This document shows positions 16,585 to 25,420 of a stretch of DNA of 62,724 bases, piece after piece. Each line of letters begins with the position of its first letter. The first letter of the stretch is position 1. Made by a program: the position numbers and the translations under genes. The notes under the pieces are model-generated. The model made no database searches, was not told the DNA's origin, and worked only from the letters and a program-made list of their open reading frames with translations. The DNA comes from UBA6136 sp044351045 (GTDB lineage: Bacteria; Pseudomonadota; Gammaproteobacteria; Methylococcales; Methylococcaceae): contig JBILGM010000012.1 in NCBI GenBank assembly GCA_044351045.1, positions 1-62,724 of the forward strand. Reading direction: 5' to 3'.

Positions 16585-16932
16585 TCAGGCGTCCCCATGC
16601 ACCAAGCGGGCAATCTGAAACGCCGGATTGAGAATGGCGCCCTGAAACTGCAACCAGTTCAGCAAACCGTCCAGATAAATGATGTGCGGGGGGACGCCCG
16701 CACTCGTAATGCGCACTACACACTGATGCCCCGGACCTTCCCAGAGAGCGAAAGTGACTTCACCGGCGTCAACTTCCTTGCGGGTCATGGACTCATAGCC
16801 TTCAGCCTTGATGGCATCCACAATGTCGCTGGTGGTTTTGACCTTGCCGCCAAAAAAACGGGTGACATCGGCCTTGTGAAATTCGCCCCCGCTATACGTG
16901 AAGAACAAGGGTGCACTGGATGGACTGGTCAT
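16585..16932 (-). CDS. Conserved-looking protein of unknown function, 115 residues
   Basis: No family recognised. The protein is soluble, without signal or membrane segment. It reads like a compact alpha/beta domain: FFTYSGGEFHKADVTRFFGG near 10, then a helix with VDAIKAEGYESMTRKEVDAG, strands around TFALWEGPGHQCVVRIT, and a C-terminal stretch DGLLNWLQFQGAILNPAFQI. The start is well supported by AGAGGAGA upstream. It is 12 nt ahead of galE on the same strand, so an operon is likely. Confidence 0.65.
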   Translation of the reverse strand: MTSPSSAPLFFTYSGGEFHKADVTRFFGGKVKTTSDIVDAIKAEGYESMTRKEVDAGEVTFALWEGPGHQCVVRITSAGVPPHIIYLDGLLNWLQFQGAILNPAFQIARLVHGDA

Positions 16933-17219
16933 GTTCGCGATCTCCTCTGATTCAAAGCTTGGATTGTATCAATCTTCACGATCAGCACATCTGACGCCTA
17001 TTCTAGGATCCTCAATCAAGATTCAAAAAACGGGATCCGATTACATTCATCCAAAGAAAGAGGAATGATAGGATTTACAGCATCGGCCTAGGTCAGGTTG
17101 CATCATACCTGAACGCCCTCCGCAGCCCTGTATCATAAACTCAGCACCAAACCGAGAATACTCCTTATGGTTCGCGCCCCATCCCGCAATCCGACCCTTC
17201 ATAAGGCAAGAGGGCGCAT

Positions 17220-18023
17220 ATGAATGAGGCCCATTCCCTGCCGGGCGAAGGCGCCAACCCCCAACAAACATCAAGCCGAATTGAGGCTGCCTATCAATAT
17301 TTAGCTTTGGTTCTTGGATTGGGACTATTAGCTATTCTGTGTATCGGATGGTCTGTTCTGGCGATGCTGCTCTCTTTGCTGCCCTCTTCGCCCTGGATCA
17401 GAGAACTGGGGCGAAAGGGAATCTCCAGGGGATTTCGAGCCTATCTTGGTTGTCTGGCTCTGCCGGGCTGGATCAGGTTGGATCTTGACGTACTGGACAG
17501 TCTTCAGGATGCCCCACCCCTCATACTCGCACCCAATCACCCGGGACTTCTAGATGCCGTGCTGATATTGTCGCGATCCGAAAATACGGGATGTGTCGTC
17601 AAGGCCGATTTACTCAATCACCCCCTGCTAGGTGCCGGCGCCAGGCTGGCGGGATATATTCCGAATAATCGCCGGCATCGGATGATCCATGCGGCCGTTG
17701 AGGAACTTAAAACGGGGCAGCACCTCCTTCTGTTTCCCGAAGGTACCCGCACTACCTGCATTCCAATCAATCCGCTCAAGAATAGTCCTGGATTGATTGC
17801 CAGCAAAGCGGGGGCATCCATCCAGACGATTTTTATCGAAACCAACTCTGGATTTCTGGGCAAGGACTGGCCACTATTTAGGCGCCCTCCTCTCCCGATC
17901 GTGATCAAGGTCAGACTAGGTCGGCGCTTTCCACAACCGGAACAGGTCCGGACTTTCACCACGGAACTGGAACAGTACTTTGCATCGGAACTACAGCGAT
18001 CCCAGTTATCCATTGATGCCTGA
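17220..18023 (+). CDS. Lysophospholipid acyltransferase family protein (PlsC-like)
   Basis: 267 residues. A membrane segment at about 28-55 precedes the acyltransferase domain. Motif I is NHPGLLDA (His-x4-Asp) near 103, and motif III is FPEGTRT near 174. The family moves acyl chains from acyl-ACP or acyl-CoA to glycerol or glycolipid acceptors in the inner membrane. The stop codon ends at 18023 and the glycosyltransferase starts at 18024, a tight pair. Acyltransferase/GT2 pairs of this sort occur in aryl polyene and related glycolipid clusters, but none of the ketosynthase genes of such clusters is present here. Confidence 0.85.
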   Translation: MNEAHSLPGEGANPQQTSSRIEAAYQYLALVLGLGLLAILCIGWSVLAMLLSLLPSSPWIRELGRKGISRGFRAYLGCLALPGWIRLDLDVLDSLQDAPPLILAPNHPGLLDAVLILSRSENTGCVVKADLLNHPLLGAGARLAGYIPNNRRHRMIHAAVEELKTGQHLLLFPEGTRTTCIPINPLKNSPGLIASKAGASIQTIFIETNSGFLGKDWPLFRRPPLPIVIKVRLGRRFPQPEQVRTFTTELEQYFASELQRSQLSIDA

Positions 18024-18836
18024 ATGAAGAATCAGGAATCCGGAAAACTCATGAGCCCCTGCTCGAATACCCATCTCGTTCTGATCCCCAGCTATAACCC
18101 GGGTGCAAAAGTCATTGAAACAGTCAGTGGTGCCCGACAATATTGGTGTCCAGTCTGGGTGGTCGTCGACGGTAGCGACGACGGTAGCGCCAGTTTGCTT
18201 GCCGATCTGGCCAACAACGATCCAGGCCTACGGGTGATTTTCCTGCCCGAAAACCAGGGTAAAGGCGCGGCTGTTCTGCAGGGAATGAGAATGGCGAAGA
18301 GCGAGGGTTATACCCATGTGCTGACCATGGATTCCGATGGGCAGCATCCCGCTGCATTGATCCCGTCATTCATGCAGGCCTCGGATCGGCAACTTGGCGC
18401 CATGATTCTGGGCAACCCGATCTTTGACGACAGCGCACCCATCCTGCGGGTACAGGGACGTCGAATCTCAAATGGTTGGGCCCAGCTCGAAACCTTGTGG
18501 TCTGGCATAGGCGACTCACTGTTCGGGTTTCGCGTCTATCCGATTGCACCGCTGGTTAGCGTCATGCAAAAGACCCGGTGGATGCGCCGTTTTGATTTTG
18601 ATCCGGAAGCTGCAGTACGAATGAGCTGGGCCGGCATCCCCATGGTCAACTTGCCCGCATCTGTCAAATATTTCAAAGCCGAGGATGGAGGCGTTTCTCA
18701 CTTCAACTATTGGCAAGACAACGCCTTATTGACCTGGATGCACACCCGTTTGATGCTGGGTTTCTTGATTCGCCTGCCCCGGTTACTGACAAGGCGCATG
18801 ATTCCCGGCCGACCATGGCGGGTACCTCCTGATTGA
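18024..18836 (+). CDS. Family 2 glycosyltransferase (DPM1-like)
   Basis: 270 residues with a single GT-A domain: LVLIPSYNPGAKVIETV near 20, VVVDGSDDGSASLLADLA near 47, and the metal site TMDSDGQHPAALIPSF near 95. The region RRFDFDPEAAVRMSWAGIP matches the acceptor side of polyprenyl-phosphate-type GT2 enzymes. There is no multi-span C-terminus, so it is cytosolic or peripheral. It probably adds a sugar to the lipid handled by the abutting acyltransferase; that is inference. An ATG at 18051 (MSPCSN) is an alternative start. Confidence 0.85.
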   Translation: MKNQESGKLMSPCSNTHLVLIPSYNPGAKVIETVSGARQYWCPVWVVVDGSDDGSASLLADLANNDPGLRVIFLPENQGKGAAVLQGMRMAKSEGYTHVLTMDSDGQHPAALIPSFMQASDRQLGAMILGNPIFDDSAPILRVQGRRISNGWAQLETLWSGIGDSLFGFRVYPIAPLVSVMQKTRWMRRFDFDPEAAVRMSWAGIPMVNLPASVKYFKAEDGGVSHFNYWQDNALLTWMHTRLMLGFLIRLPRLLTRRMIPGRPWRVPPD

Positions 18837-19010
18837 ACGGCCAGATTGTCCAGCCACTCGGAATATCCCAAGTTTGGGCGCTGGCAGCAATTACCCGGTT
18901 TATAATTTCATAGTCCTCATAACCAACATCTTCACGACCATCGAGAGCGATGCTCAGTTGAACAGTGAACGCAGGCAACTTAGCCGAAACCCAACCTTTT
19001 CTATCCACAT

Positions 19011-20192
19011 ATGAACAAGACACTCTCCGACCGCGTTAGATCCATCAAGCCCTCTCCTACCTTGGCTGTCACCGCAAGGGCTGCCGCCATGAAAGCCGCC
19101 GGCAAGGACATCGTGGGATTGGGGGCTGGCGAGCCGGATTTCGATACTCCCGAACATATCAAGCAGGGGGCCATCAAGGCGATTCAGGATGGTTTCACCA
19201 AATACACCGCCGTGGACGGCACACCGGGCCTCAAAAAGGCCATTGTCGACAAATTCAAGCGAGAGAACGGCTTTGACTATGAGACAAAACAGGTTCTGGT
19301 GTCTTGCGGGGGGAAGCAAAGCTTCTACAACCTGGCGCAGGCACTGTTGAATCCCGGAGATGAGGTGGTCATCCCGGCGCCCTATTGGGTGTCCTACCCG
19401 GACATGGTGTTGCTGGCGGGTGCAAAGCCAGTGATCATTGATGGCCCGCAATCACAACACTTCAAAATTACTCCCGACCAACTGGATGCGGCTATCACCA
19501 CCAAGACAAGGCTGTTTGTCATCAACAGTCCTTCCAATCCGAGCGGCATAGCATACAGCGCGAAGGAACTGAAAGCTCTGGGAGAGGTGTTGCGCAAGCA
19601 TCCGAACATCATCATCGCCACTGACGACATGTACGAACACATTCTGTGGACGGGTGACTTCGTGAATATTCTCAACGCTAACCCGGATTTCTCCGAGCGC
19701 ATGATGGTATTGAATGGTGTCTCGAAGGCCTACTCAATGACCGGCTGGCGTATCGGCTATGCAGCCGGACCCACCTGGCTGGTGGAAGCCATGACCAATA
19801 TCCAGTCCCAAAGCACTTCGAACCCGACCTCCATCTCGCAGGTAGCCGCCGAGGTGGCCCTGAATGGTGACCAGGGCTTCATCGCCGTTATGCTCAAGGC
19901 ATTCAAGGAACGCCATGATTATGTCGTCAAGGAGTTGAATAACATCCCTGACGTGAACTGTCTGGAAACCGATGGAACGTTTTACGTGCTACCCGACGTG
20001 AGTCGGGTCATTGCGCGTCTCCCCGGCATCGAGGATGACTTGGGCTTGTCCGAGTTTTTGATCGAACAGGGTGGGGTGGCAGTCGTCCCGGGAAGCGCCT
20101 TTGGCGCGCCCGGCCACATTCGACTTTCGATTGCCACCAGCATGGCTAACCTCGAAAAAGCCATGATTCGCATCAAGGCGGCGTTAGGCTGA
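19011..20192 (+). CDS. Aspartate aminotransferase (class I, subgroup Ib)
   Basis: 393 residues. Fold-type I PLP enzyme: GLGAGEPDFDTPEHIKQGAI near 37, NSPSNPSGIAYS near 166, and the PLP lysine in GVSKAYSMTGWRIGYAAGP near 235. The C-terminal Arg that binds the alpha-carboxylate is in HIRLSIATSM. Subgroup Ib enzymes use aspartate and often prephenate or other amino acids. A TATAAT box at 18901-18906 lies about 105 nt upstream, with no good -35 at the right distance. The gene stands alone between the glycosyltransferase and the convergent galU. Confidence 0.92.
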   Translation: MNKTLSDRVRSIKPSPTLAVTARAAAMKAAGKDIVGLGAGEPDFDTPEHIKQGAIKAIQDGFTKYTAVDGTPGLKKAIVDKFKRENGFDYETKQVLVSCGGKQSFYNLAQALLNPGDEVVIPAPYWVSYPDMVLLAGAKPVIIDGPQSQHFKITPDQLDAAITTKTRLFVINSPSNPSGIAYSAKELKALGEVLRKHPNIIIATDDMYEHILWTGDFVNILNANPDFSERMMVLNGVSKAYSMTGWRIGYAAGPTWLVEAMTNIQSQSTSNPTSISQVAAEVALNGDQGFIAVMLKAFKERHDYVVKELNNIPDVNCLETDGTFYVLPDVSRVIARLPGIEDDLGLSEFLIEQGGVAVVPGSAFGAPGHIRLSIATSMANLEKAMIRIKAALG

Positions 20193-20217
20193 GATAAAAG
20201 AAGATTGTAAATTGGTC

Positions 20218-20247
20218 CGCGTAGCCTAAAACATTTCAGGCTACGCG
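20218..20247. terminator. Stem-loop between convergent aminotransferase and galU genes
   Basis: Perfect 10-bp arms CGCGTAGCCT and AGGCTACGCG around a 10-nt loop, midway between two converging stop codons. No T run follows on either strand, so classic rho-independent action is uncertain. Confidence 0.45.
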
Positions 20248-20260
20248 TATCCTGCTGAGA

Positions 20261-21139
20261 TTAACCCAGTTTCAGTCCCGACAAGTAAGCCTTGAAGCTC
20301 TCCCTCAGTTCATCGTGCTTAAGGCCCTGCTCCACCGTCGCCATCAGGTAGCCCAGCTTTGATCCGCAGTCGTAACGCTTGCCCTCGAACTCGAAAGACA
20401 ATACCGGCTCATCCTGCAAGAGCATGGCGATGGCATCGGTCAATTGAATTTCGCCACCGGCACCGCGCTTGACAATATTGAGCCGCTCGAAAATTCCCGG
20501 AGTCAGAATGTAACGCCCGACGACCGCCTGATTGGAGGGAGCATCCTCAGGCTTTGGCTTTTCAACAATCCCGTCGAGTTTGGCCAGACCCGGGCGAATA
20601 TTTTGTGCATCGACGATACCGTAACTCGCGGTTTCGGAGGGGTGCACTTTCTCGGTTCCAAGAATGGAGCACTGCCACTCGTCGTAGATTCCGACCATCT
20701 GCTTGAGGCAACCGCGGGGACCATCGTCGATCATGTCATCAGCGAGCACAACCGCAAACGGCTCATCGCCAACAACACTGGCCGCACAATTCACCGCGTG
20801 CCCCAATCCCAACGCTTCAGCCTGGCGAATGTAAACACAGGTTACGTTTGGCGGGACCAAGTCCTGCAGAATTTTGAGAACCTCCGTCTTACCTCGCATG
20901 GCCAATTCGGTCTCCATTTCATAGGCCTTGTCGAAGTGGTCCTCGATGGCCCGCTTGGTCCGACTGGTTACAAAAATCATCGTGTCAATACCCGCCGCGA
21001 CCGCCTCCTCGACGGCGTACTGGATCAGCGGCTTGTCAACGATAGGTAGCATTTCCTTCGGGCTGGCCTTGGTCGCGGGAAGAAAGCGTGTCCCGAGGCC
21101 GGCAACAGGAAACACCGCTTTTCTGATTGGTTTTTTCAT
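20261..21139 (-). CDS. galU: UTP-glucose-1-phosphate uridylyltransferase
   Basis: 292 residues, normal length. The nucleotidyltransferase opening reads KAVFPVAGLGTRFLPATKAS then PKEMLPIVDKPLIQYAVEEA; the metal-site region is FAVVLADDMIDD near 128 and the sugar-binding region GIVEKPKPEDAPSN near 190. It makes UDP-glucose, the substrate of GalE and many glycan pathways. It lies 17 nt downstream of cysC on the same strand. Confidence 0.96.
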   Translation of the reverse strand: MKKPIRKAVFPVAGLGTRFLPATKASPKEMLPIVDKPLIQYAVEEAVAAGIDTMIFVTSRTKRAIEDHFDKAYEMETELAMRGKTEVLKILQDLVPPNVTCVYIRQAEALGLGHAVNCAASVVGDEPFAVVLADDMIDDGPRGCLKQMVGIYDEWQCSILGTEKVHPSETASYGIVDAQNIRPGLAKLDGIVEKPKPEDAPSNQAVVGRYILTPGIFERLNIVKRGAGGEIQLTDAIAMLLQDEPVLSFEFEGKRYDCGSKLGYLMATVEQGLKHDELRESFKAYLSGLKLG

Positions 21140-21156
21140 ATAGATTTCTAATTTAT

Positions 21157-21765
21157 TCAGCGAGTTGATAGCAGTTTATTATTATTTTTCAGATGATTAA
21201 TAACCTTATCGGCACAGATATCCAAACCGTCCCGCCCCGTATGAACAAGAATTTCAGGATTCAACGGCACCTCATAGGGCGATGAAATACCAGTGAATTC
21301 CGCAAGCTGGCCTGATCTGGCTTTCTGATACAGCCCCTTCACGTCTCGACCTTCACATACGTCAAGCGGAGCATCGCAGTAGACTTCAATAAAATCGCCA
21401 ATTCCCAAGAGCTCTCTTACACCATCGCGATCGCTACGGAAAGGGGAAATGAAGGCCGAGATGACAATCAAGCCGGCATCGGTCAGGAGCTTGCCCACCT
21501 CACCAATTCGACGAATGTTTTCGCAACGATCCTCGGGTGTGAAGCCAAGATCGCGACAAAGACCATGCCTGACATTGTCGCCGTCTAGCACGTAAGTTCG
21601 GCAACCCTCAGCAGCGAGCCTCTCCTCAACCCGATGCGCCAAGGTCGATTTTCCGGCACCAGAAAGCCCGGTCAACCAGACAACGCAACCTTTGTGACCA
21701 TTAAGCTGTTCTCGCTGCGCGCGGTTCACGCTGCCGTGCTGCCATTTAATGTTATGGTTTTGCAT
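21157..21765 (-). CDS. cysC: Adenylyl-sulfate kinase
   Basis: 202 residues from the ATG at 21765; a TTG at 21774 is possible. P-loop GLSGAGKSTLA near 33, YVLDGDNVRHGLCRDLGF near 60, FISPFRSDRD near 107 and the lid region GLYQKARSGQLAEFTGISSP. It phosphorylates adenosine 5'-phosphosulfate to PAPS. No ATP sulfurylase gene is adjacent. It precedes galU, which suggests a possible link to sulfated glycans as well as assimilation. Confidence 0.94.
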   Translation of the reverse strand: MQNHNIKWQHGSVNRAQREQLNGHKGCVVWLTGLSGAGKSTLAHRVEERLAAEGCRTYVLDGDNVRHGLCRDLGFTPEDRCENIRRIGEVGKLLTDAGLIVISAFISPFRSDRDGVRELLGIGDFIEVYCDAPLDVCEGRDVKGLYQKARSGQLAEFTGISSPYEVPLNPEILVHTGRDGLDICADKVINHLKNNNKLLSTR

Positions 21766-21804
21766 CAAAATCAAGGCGCTAACGTAAGTATTGAACTACT
21801 CGTG

Positions 21805-21830
21805 AAAAAGGCCCCGTCCGGGGCCTTTTT
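21805..21830. terminator. Terminator downstream of the ComEA-like gene
   Basis: AAAAAGGCCCC GTCC GGGGCCTTTTT forms a strong GC stem with A and T runs on either side, so it can work in both directions. It lies 19 nt past the stop of the ComEA-like gene. Confidence 0.9.
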
Positions 21831-21848
21831 GGTCCTGATGCCGAACGA

Positions 21849-22181
21849 TTACTGCGCAGGGGGTGCCGTAGTAGGAGCAGTAGCCGGAGCAGCCACCGGC
21901 GTTGCCGCATCCGCAGAGCCGGCCACATTCATGACGGCACGATTCTTTTCAACCGTTGCCTTGCCAATTCCCTTGACCTTTTTCAGGTCATCAGCAGATT
22001 TGAAAGGACCATTCTTCTCACGATAGTCAACAATGGCTTTGGCTTTCCCAGGCCCGACGCCAGACAGTGCTTTCGACAATTCAGCAGCCGAGGCAGTGTT
22101 TATATCCACCGGGTCAGCCATAAGCATCGGAGACAGGAGAAGCAGAACCGCTAGCAAAAATGAATTGAAATGTCTGATCAT
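21849..22181 (-). CDS. ComEA-family helix-hairpin-helix DNA-binding protein, exported
   Basis: 110 residues from the ATG at 22181, which has a G-rich site (AGGGGGG) upstream. Residues 1-22 are a signal peptide ending LMADP. The paired helix-hairpin-helix domain follows: VDINTASAAELSKALSGVGP, then GKAKAIVDYREKNGPF and DDLKKVKGIGKATVEKNR. The last 25 residues are Ala/Pro/Thr-rich. ComEA proteins bind incoming double-stranded DNA in the periplasm and ratchet it through the outer membrane during transformation. The type IV pilus genes at 35-39 kb would be partners. Other small members have no proven role in competence. Confidence 0.88.
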   Translation of the reverse strand: MIRHFNSFLLAVLLLLSPMLMADPVDINTASAAELSKALSGVGPGKAKAIVDYREKNGPFKSADDLKKVKGIGKATVEKNRAVMNVAGSADAATPVAAPATAPTTAPPAQ

Positions 22182-22429
22182 GGAAACCCCCCTAAGTCTT
22201 AGTTTTAATGGAGGGTAGACGCTAACATAAACCCTCAACAAATGAAAAGCCTGCCTGAGCCTGCCTTCGCCTTGCCATAGCATCATGCGCTTCATTCTGT
22301 TGCCAGATGCCAGTGCACTTATACTCTTATGGGAAAATGCGAGACGGTTCAGGGTTGAGTAGCCGTCAATTATGCGAAAAACGATCATCCAATAGAGAGA
22401 TCCGATCTGTACATGACGGAAACAAGCCG

Positions 22430-23293
22430 ATGTCATCACCTAGGTCCTTGGAAGAAATCGCTAATATAGATGATGCTCATGTCAGCGTTGCTGGCCTAAC
22501 TATGGCTTATGACGAGTTAGTGGTTCAACGAGACTTGAATTTCAGAGTACGTCGAGGTGAGATTTTCATCATCATGGGAGGCAGCGGTTGTGGAAAAAGC
22601 ACCCTGCTCAGGCATCTGATCGGTCTCAAACCCCCATTGGCAGGCCACGTGCTCTTTGATGGCCTTGATCTATGGGAGGCGCCTTCCCGGGTCCGCGATC
22701 GTATGCTGCTAAAAATGGGAATCCTGTATCAGGGTGGAGCGCTCTGGAGCTCCATGACCTTGGCCGAAAACATCGCCTTGAGCCTTTCGGCGCATACCAA
22801 GCTGGGTCAAAAGGAAATCGGTGAACTGGTCTCGCTGAAACTATCTTTAGTAGGACTTGCAGGTTTCGAAGATTTTTACCCCGCCGAAATCAGTGGTGGT
22901 ATGCAGAAGCGTGCAGCGCTGGCAAGAGCCTTGGCGCTAGACCCGGAGATTCTTTTTTTTGATGAGCCGTCTGCAGGACTTGATCCCATCAGTGCACGTC
23001 GCCTCGATGATCTGATCCTGCATCTCAGCCAGAGCCTGGGCTGTACTGCTATTGTGGTGACACACGATCTCGCCAGCATTCTTGAAATCGGGACAGACTC
23101 CGTTTTTCTGGATACCGACTCGAAAACGATCATAGCCAGAGGCTCCCCTCGCGACCTGATCCATCAAGCCGAACATCCGACAGTCCGCGACTTCCTGAGG
23201 CGAGGCCAACCCTTGACAAACGCGCAAAACACTTTGAAATCCATGCCTTCCCAGCTCGATACTTCCCTACCAAGCGAGATTAATCAGGCATGA
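22430..23293 (+). CDS. MlaF-like ABC transporter ATP-binding protein
   Basis: 287 residues from the ATG at 22430; an earlier in-frame start at 22307 would add an unconserved leader. Walker A GGSGCGKSTLLRHL near 50, signature ISGGMQKRAALARALALDPE near 150, Walker B ILFFDEPSAGLDPIS, as in the MlaF family. MlaF powers phospholipid movement between the membranes with the permease MlaE and the MCE protein MlaD. The start of the next gene overlaps its end by 4 nt (ATGA). No MlaE permease gene is present on either side. Confidence 0.9.
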   Translation: MSSPRSLEEIANIDDAHVSVAGLTMAYDELVVQRDLNFRVRRGEIFIIMGGSGCGKSTLLRHLIGLKPPLAGHVLFDGLDLWEAPSRVRDRMLLKMGILYQGGALWSSMTLAENIALSLSAHTKLGQKEIGELVSLKLSLVGLAGFEDFYPAEISGGMQKRAALARALALDPEILFFDEPSAGLDPISARRLDDLILHLSQSLGCTAIVVTHDLASILEIGTDSVFLDTDSKTIIARGSPRDLIHQAEHPTVRDFLRRGQPLTNAQNTLKSMPSQLDTSLPSEINQA

Positions 23294-24348
23294 AAGCCTC
23301 CGCCAGCGCCCGACTGATTGGCCTTTTTGTAATGGGTGGACTTTTCCTCGGCAGCGTCCTTCTGCTGATGTTCGGTAGCGGACATTATTTCAGCAAGGTT
23401 AAACGCTATGTGGCCTACTTCGACGGCTCAGTAAATGGACTGGTCACGGGCGCGCCGGTAAAACTTAGGGGCGTGGCCATCGGCAGGGTCAATGACGTAC
23501 TGATCCAGTACGACACGGATCACAATCGAGTCTTGACTCCGGTTGTTGCCGAAATTGACCTCGAAAAGGTAATGGAAACCTATGGTCAGAATTCCGACAG
23601 AGGCCATCAGCACCCTAGCCTCAATGAGCTGATTGATCGCGGGCTTCGGGCCCGTCTATCGCTCCAAAGCCTGGTCACCAACCAGCTTTATGTGGACATC
23701 GATTTTCAACCGGATCACCCGGGCCATCTGTTAGGGGAAAAAGTTTTGGATCTGCCGGAAATCCCGACCGTCCCATCCAGCAAGGATGAAATCGAAAAGA
23801 CGGTGCAGCAAGTCGCAAGAGAGATCCGGGAGCTCCCCCTCAAGGATACCGTCGATGCGACCTTAGGAATGATTCGTCGGGTCGATGGCCTCCTCACCAA
23901 ACCCGAAACCGATGCCAGTATCGAGAATCTCAACCAGACTCTTCTGGACCTGCAGAAAGTGCTTCGTCACCTGGATGGCAAGGTGGATTCCGTGAGCGGC
24001 AACCTGGATACTACTGCCAGGGATATGCAGCAATTGATCCGTCGACTGGACGCTACGGTGATGACCTTGACTACCTCGGTTGAAGGGGCAGTTAGTGATG
24101 GTCGGGTGTTGGTTAACTCCCTCAACACGCAGATTCCCCCACTGCTGAGCAACACCAACGAGGGCGTGACGCAGGCCAAAGGAACCCTTTCGGCTTTTGA
24201 GGCGCTCGCCGAACCCGACTCCGAGCTCTCCAACACGATGCGGAATGTATCCGAAGCCGCACGAGCGATTCGGAAACTGGCCGATACGCTGGAAAGAAAC
24301 CCCGAGAATATTCTCTATGGCCGAGAGAAGTCCGAAGCAAATCGATAG
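23290..24348 (+). CDS. MlaD/MCE-family lipid-binding protein
   Basis: 352 residues. A membrane anchor at 8-28 is followed by an MCE domain at about 38-145: YVAYFDGSVNGLVTGAPVKL then RGVAIGRVNDVLIQY. The remainder is a long helical region with heptad-like pattern and few Pro residues, usual for MCE proteins that build a periplasmic tunnel. It forms hexamers and carries phospholipid with its ABC ATPase. Usual companions (MlaE permease, an auxiliary lipoprotein, MlaC, MlaB) are absent here. Confidence 0.88.
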   Translation: MKASASARLIGLFVMGGLFLGSVLLLMFGSGHYFSKVKRYVAYFDGSVNGLVTGAPVKLRGVAIGRVNDVLIQYDTDHNRVLTPVVAEIDLEKVMETYGQNSDRGHQHPSLNELIDRGLRARLSLQSLVTNQLYVDIDFQPDHPGHLLGEKVLDLPEIPTVPSSKDEIEKTVQQVAREIRELPLKDTVDATLGMIRRVDGLLTKPETDASIENLNQTLLDLQKVLRHLDGKVDSVSGNLDTTARDMQQLIRRLDATVMTLTTSVEGAVSDGRVLVNSLNTQIPPLLSNTNEGVTQAKGTLSAFEALAEPDSELSNTMRNVSEAARAIRKLADTLERNPENILYGREKSEANR

Positions 24349-24409
24349 CCTAATGCGAAAATCTATAAGCATGCCGTGGCATAATAGCGCTTGAACTTCT
24401 AGCGATCTA

Positions 24410-25420
24410 ATGACCCCTCGAACCAATCTAAACCGCGCCATACCGGCCTTTGATTCGCGTTCACTCTGTGATTCAGGTGCGCGGGTTATCGCGACTGAAG
24501 CGGCTGCTGTTGCGGCACTTTCAGGCAGAATCGACAAATATTTTGCCCAAGCCTGCCATTTGCTCTTGCAGTGCAGAGGTCGCGTTGTTGTCACCGGCAT
24601 GGGCAAGTCGGGACATATCGGCGGAAAAATAGCCGCAACCCTTGCCAGCACCGGAACTCCTGCGTTCTTCGTTCACCCGGGCGAAGCGGGGCATGGCGAT
24701 CTCGGCATGATCACCCCGGAAGACGTCGTCCTGGCCTTATCGCATTCGGGCGACTCCTCGGAAATTCTGACCATCGTCCCCATTCTCAAGCGCTTGGCGA
24801 TCCCCTTGGTCGTCATGACCGGCAACTTACAGTCGCCCCTCGCTCGTCAGGCCGATGTAGCCCTTGACGCCGGTGTATCCGAAGAAGCCTGCCCGCTGGG
24901 ACTGGCGCCCACCTCAAGCACCACTGCAGCTCTAGCCATGGGTGACGCGCTCGCGGTCGCGCTTCTGGAGGCCCGAGGCTTCAGCCAGGAAGATTTTGCC
25001 TTTTCCCATCCCAGCGGCAGCCTAGGACGTCGCCTCCTGATTCGGGTCAGCGACATCATGCATACGGGCAATCAGATCCCTGCGGTTGATGCACAAGTGA
25101 CTGTAAGCGATGCAATACTCGAAATGACGGCCAAAAAACTCGGCATGACCGCTGTGGTGGACCGCGAAGAAAAGTTACTCGGCATTTTTACCGACGGCGA
25201 CCTGAGGCGTTTGCTGGCAAGGTCCATCGACATCCACACAACCCCCATCCAGCAGGTGATGACCCCGGGCTGTGCCTCGGTTGACGCGAACCGTCTGGCT
25301 GCAGAAACCGTTCGCATCATGGAGGAAAAGCGTATCAGCGGATTGCTGGTGACTGATGGCGAGACCCGATTGATAGGGGCACTCAACATGCACGACTTGC
25401 TCAAGGCGGGCATTGTTTGA
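24410..25420 (+). CDS. kdsD: D-arabinose 5-phosphate isomerase
   Basis: 336 residues. The SIS domain holds VVVTGMGKSGHIGGKIAATL near 60-79 and LALSHSGDSSEIL near 107, with the catalytic-region motif HPSGSLGRRLLIRVSDIMH near 202. Two CBS domains follow from about 215 to the end. It converts ribulose 5-phosphate to arabinose 5-phosphate, the first committed step to KDO. It overlaps the kdsC start by 4 nt and opens the KDO/LPS-transport operon. Confidence 0.96.
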   Translation: MTPRTNLNRAIPAFDSRSLCDSGARVIATEAAAVAALSGRIDKYFAQACHLLLQCRGRVVVTGMGKSGHIGGKIAATLASTGTPAFFVHPGEAGHGDLGMITPEDVVLALSHSGDSSEILTIVPILKRLAIPLVVMTGNLQSPLARQADVALDAGVSEEACPLGLAPTSSTTAALAMGDALAVALLEARGFSQEDFAFSHPSGSLGRRLLIRVSDIMHTGNQIPAVDAQVTVSDAILEMTAKKLGMTAVVDREEKLLGIFTDGDLRRLLARSIDIHTTPIQQVMTPGCASVDANRLAAETVRIMEEKRISGLLVTDGETRLIGALNMHDLLKAGIV

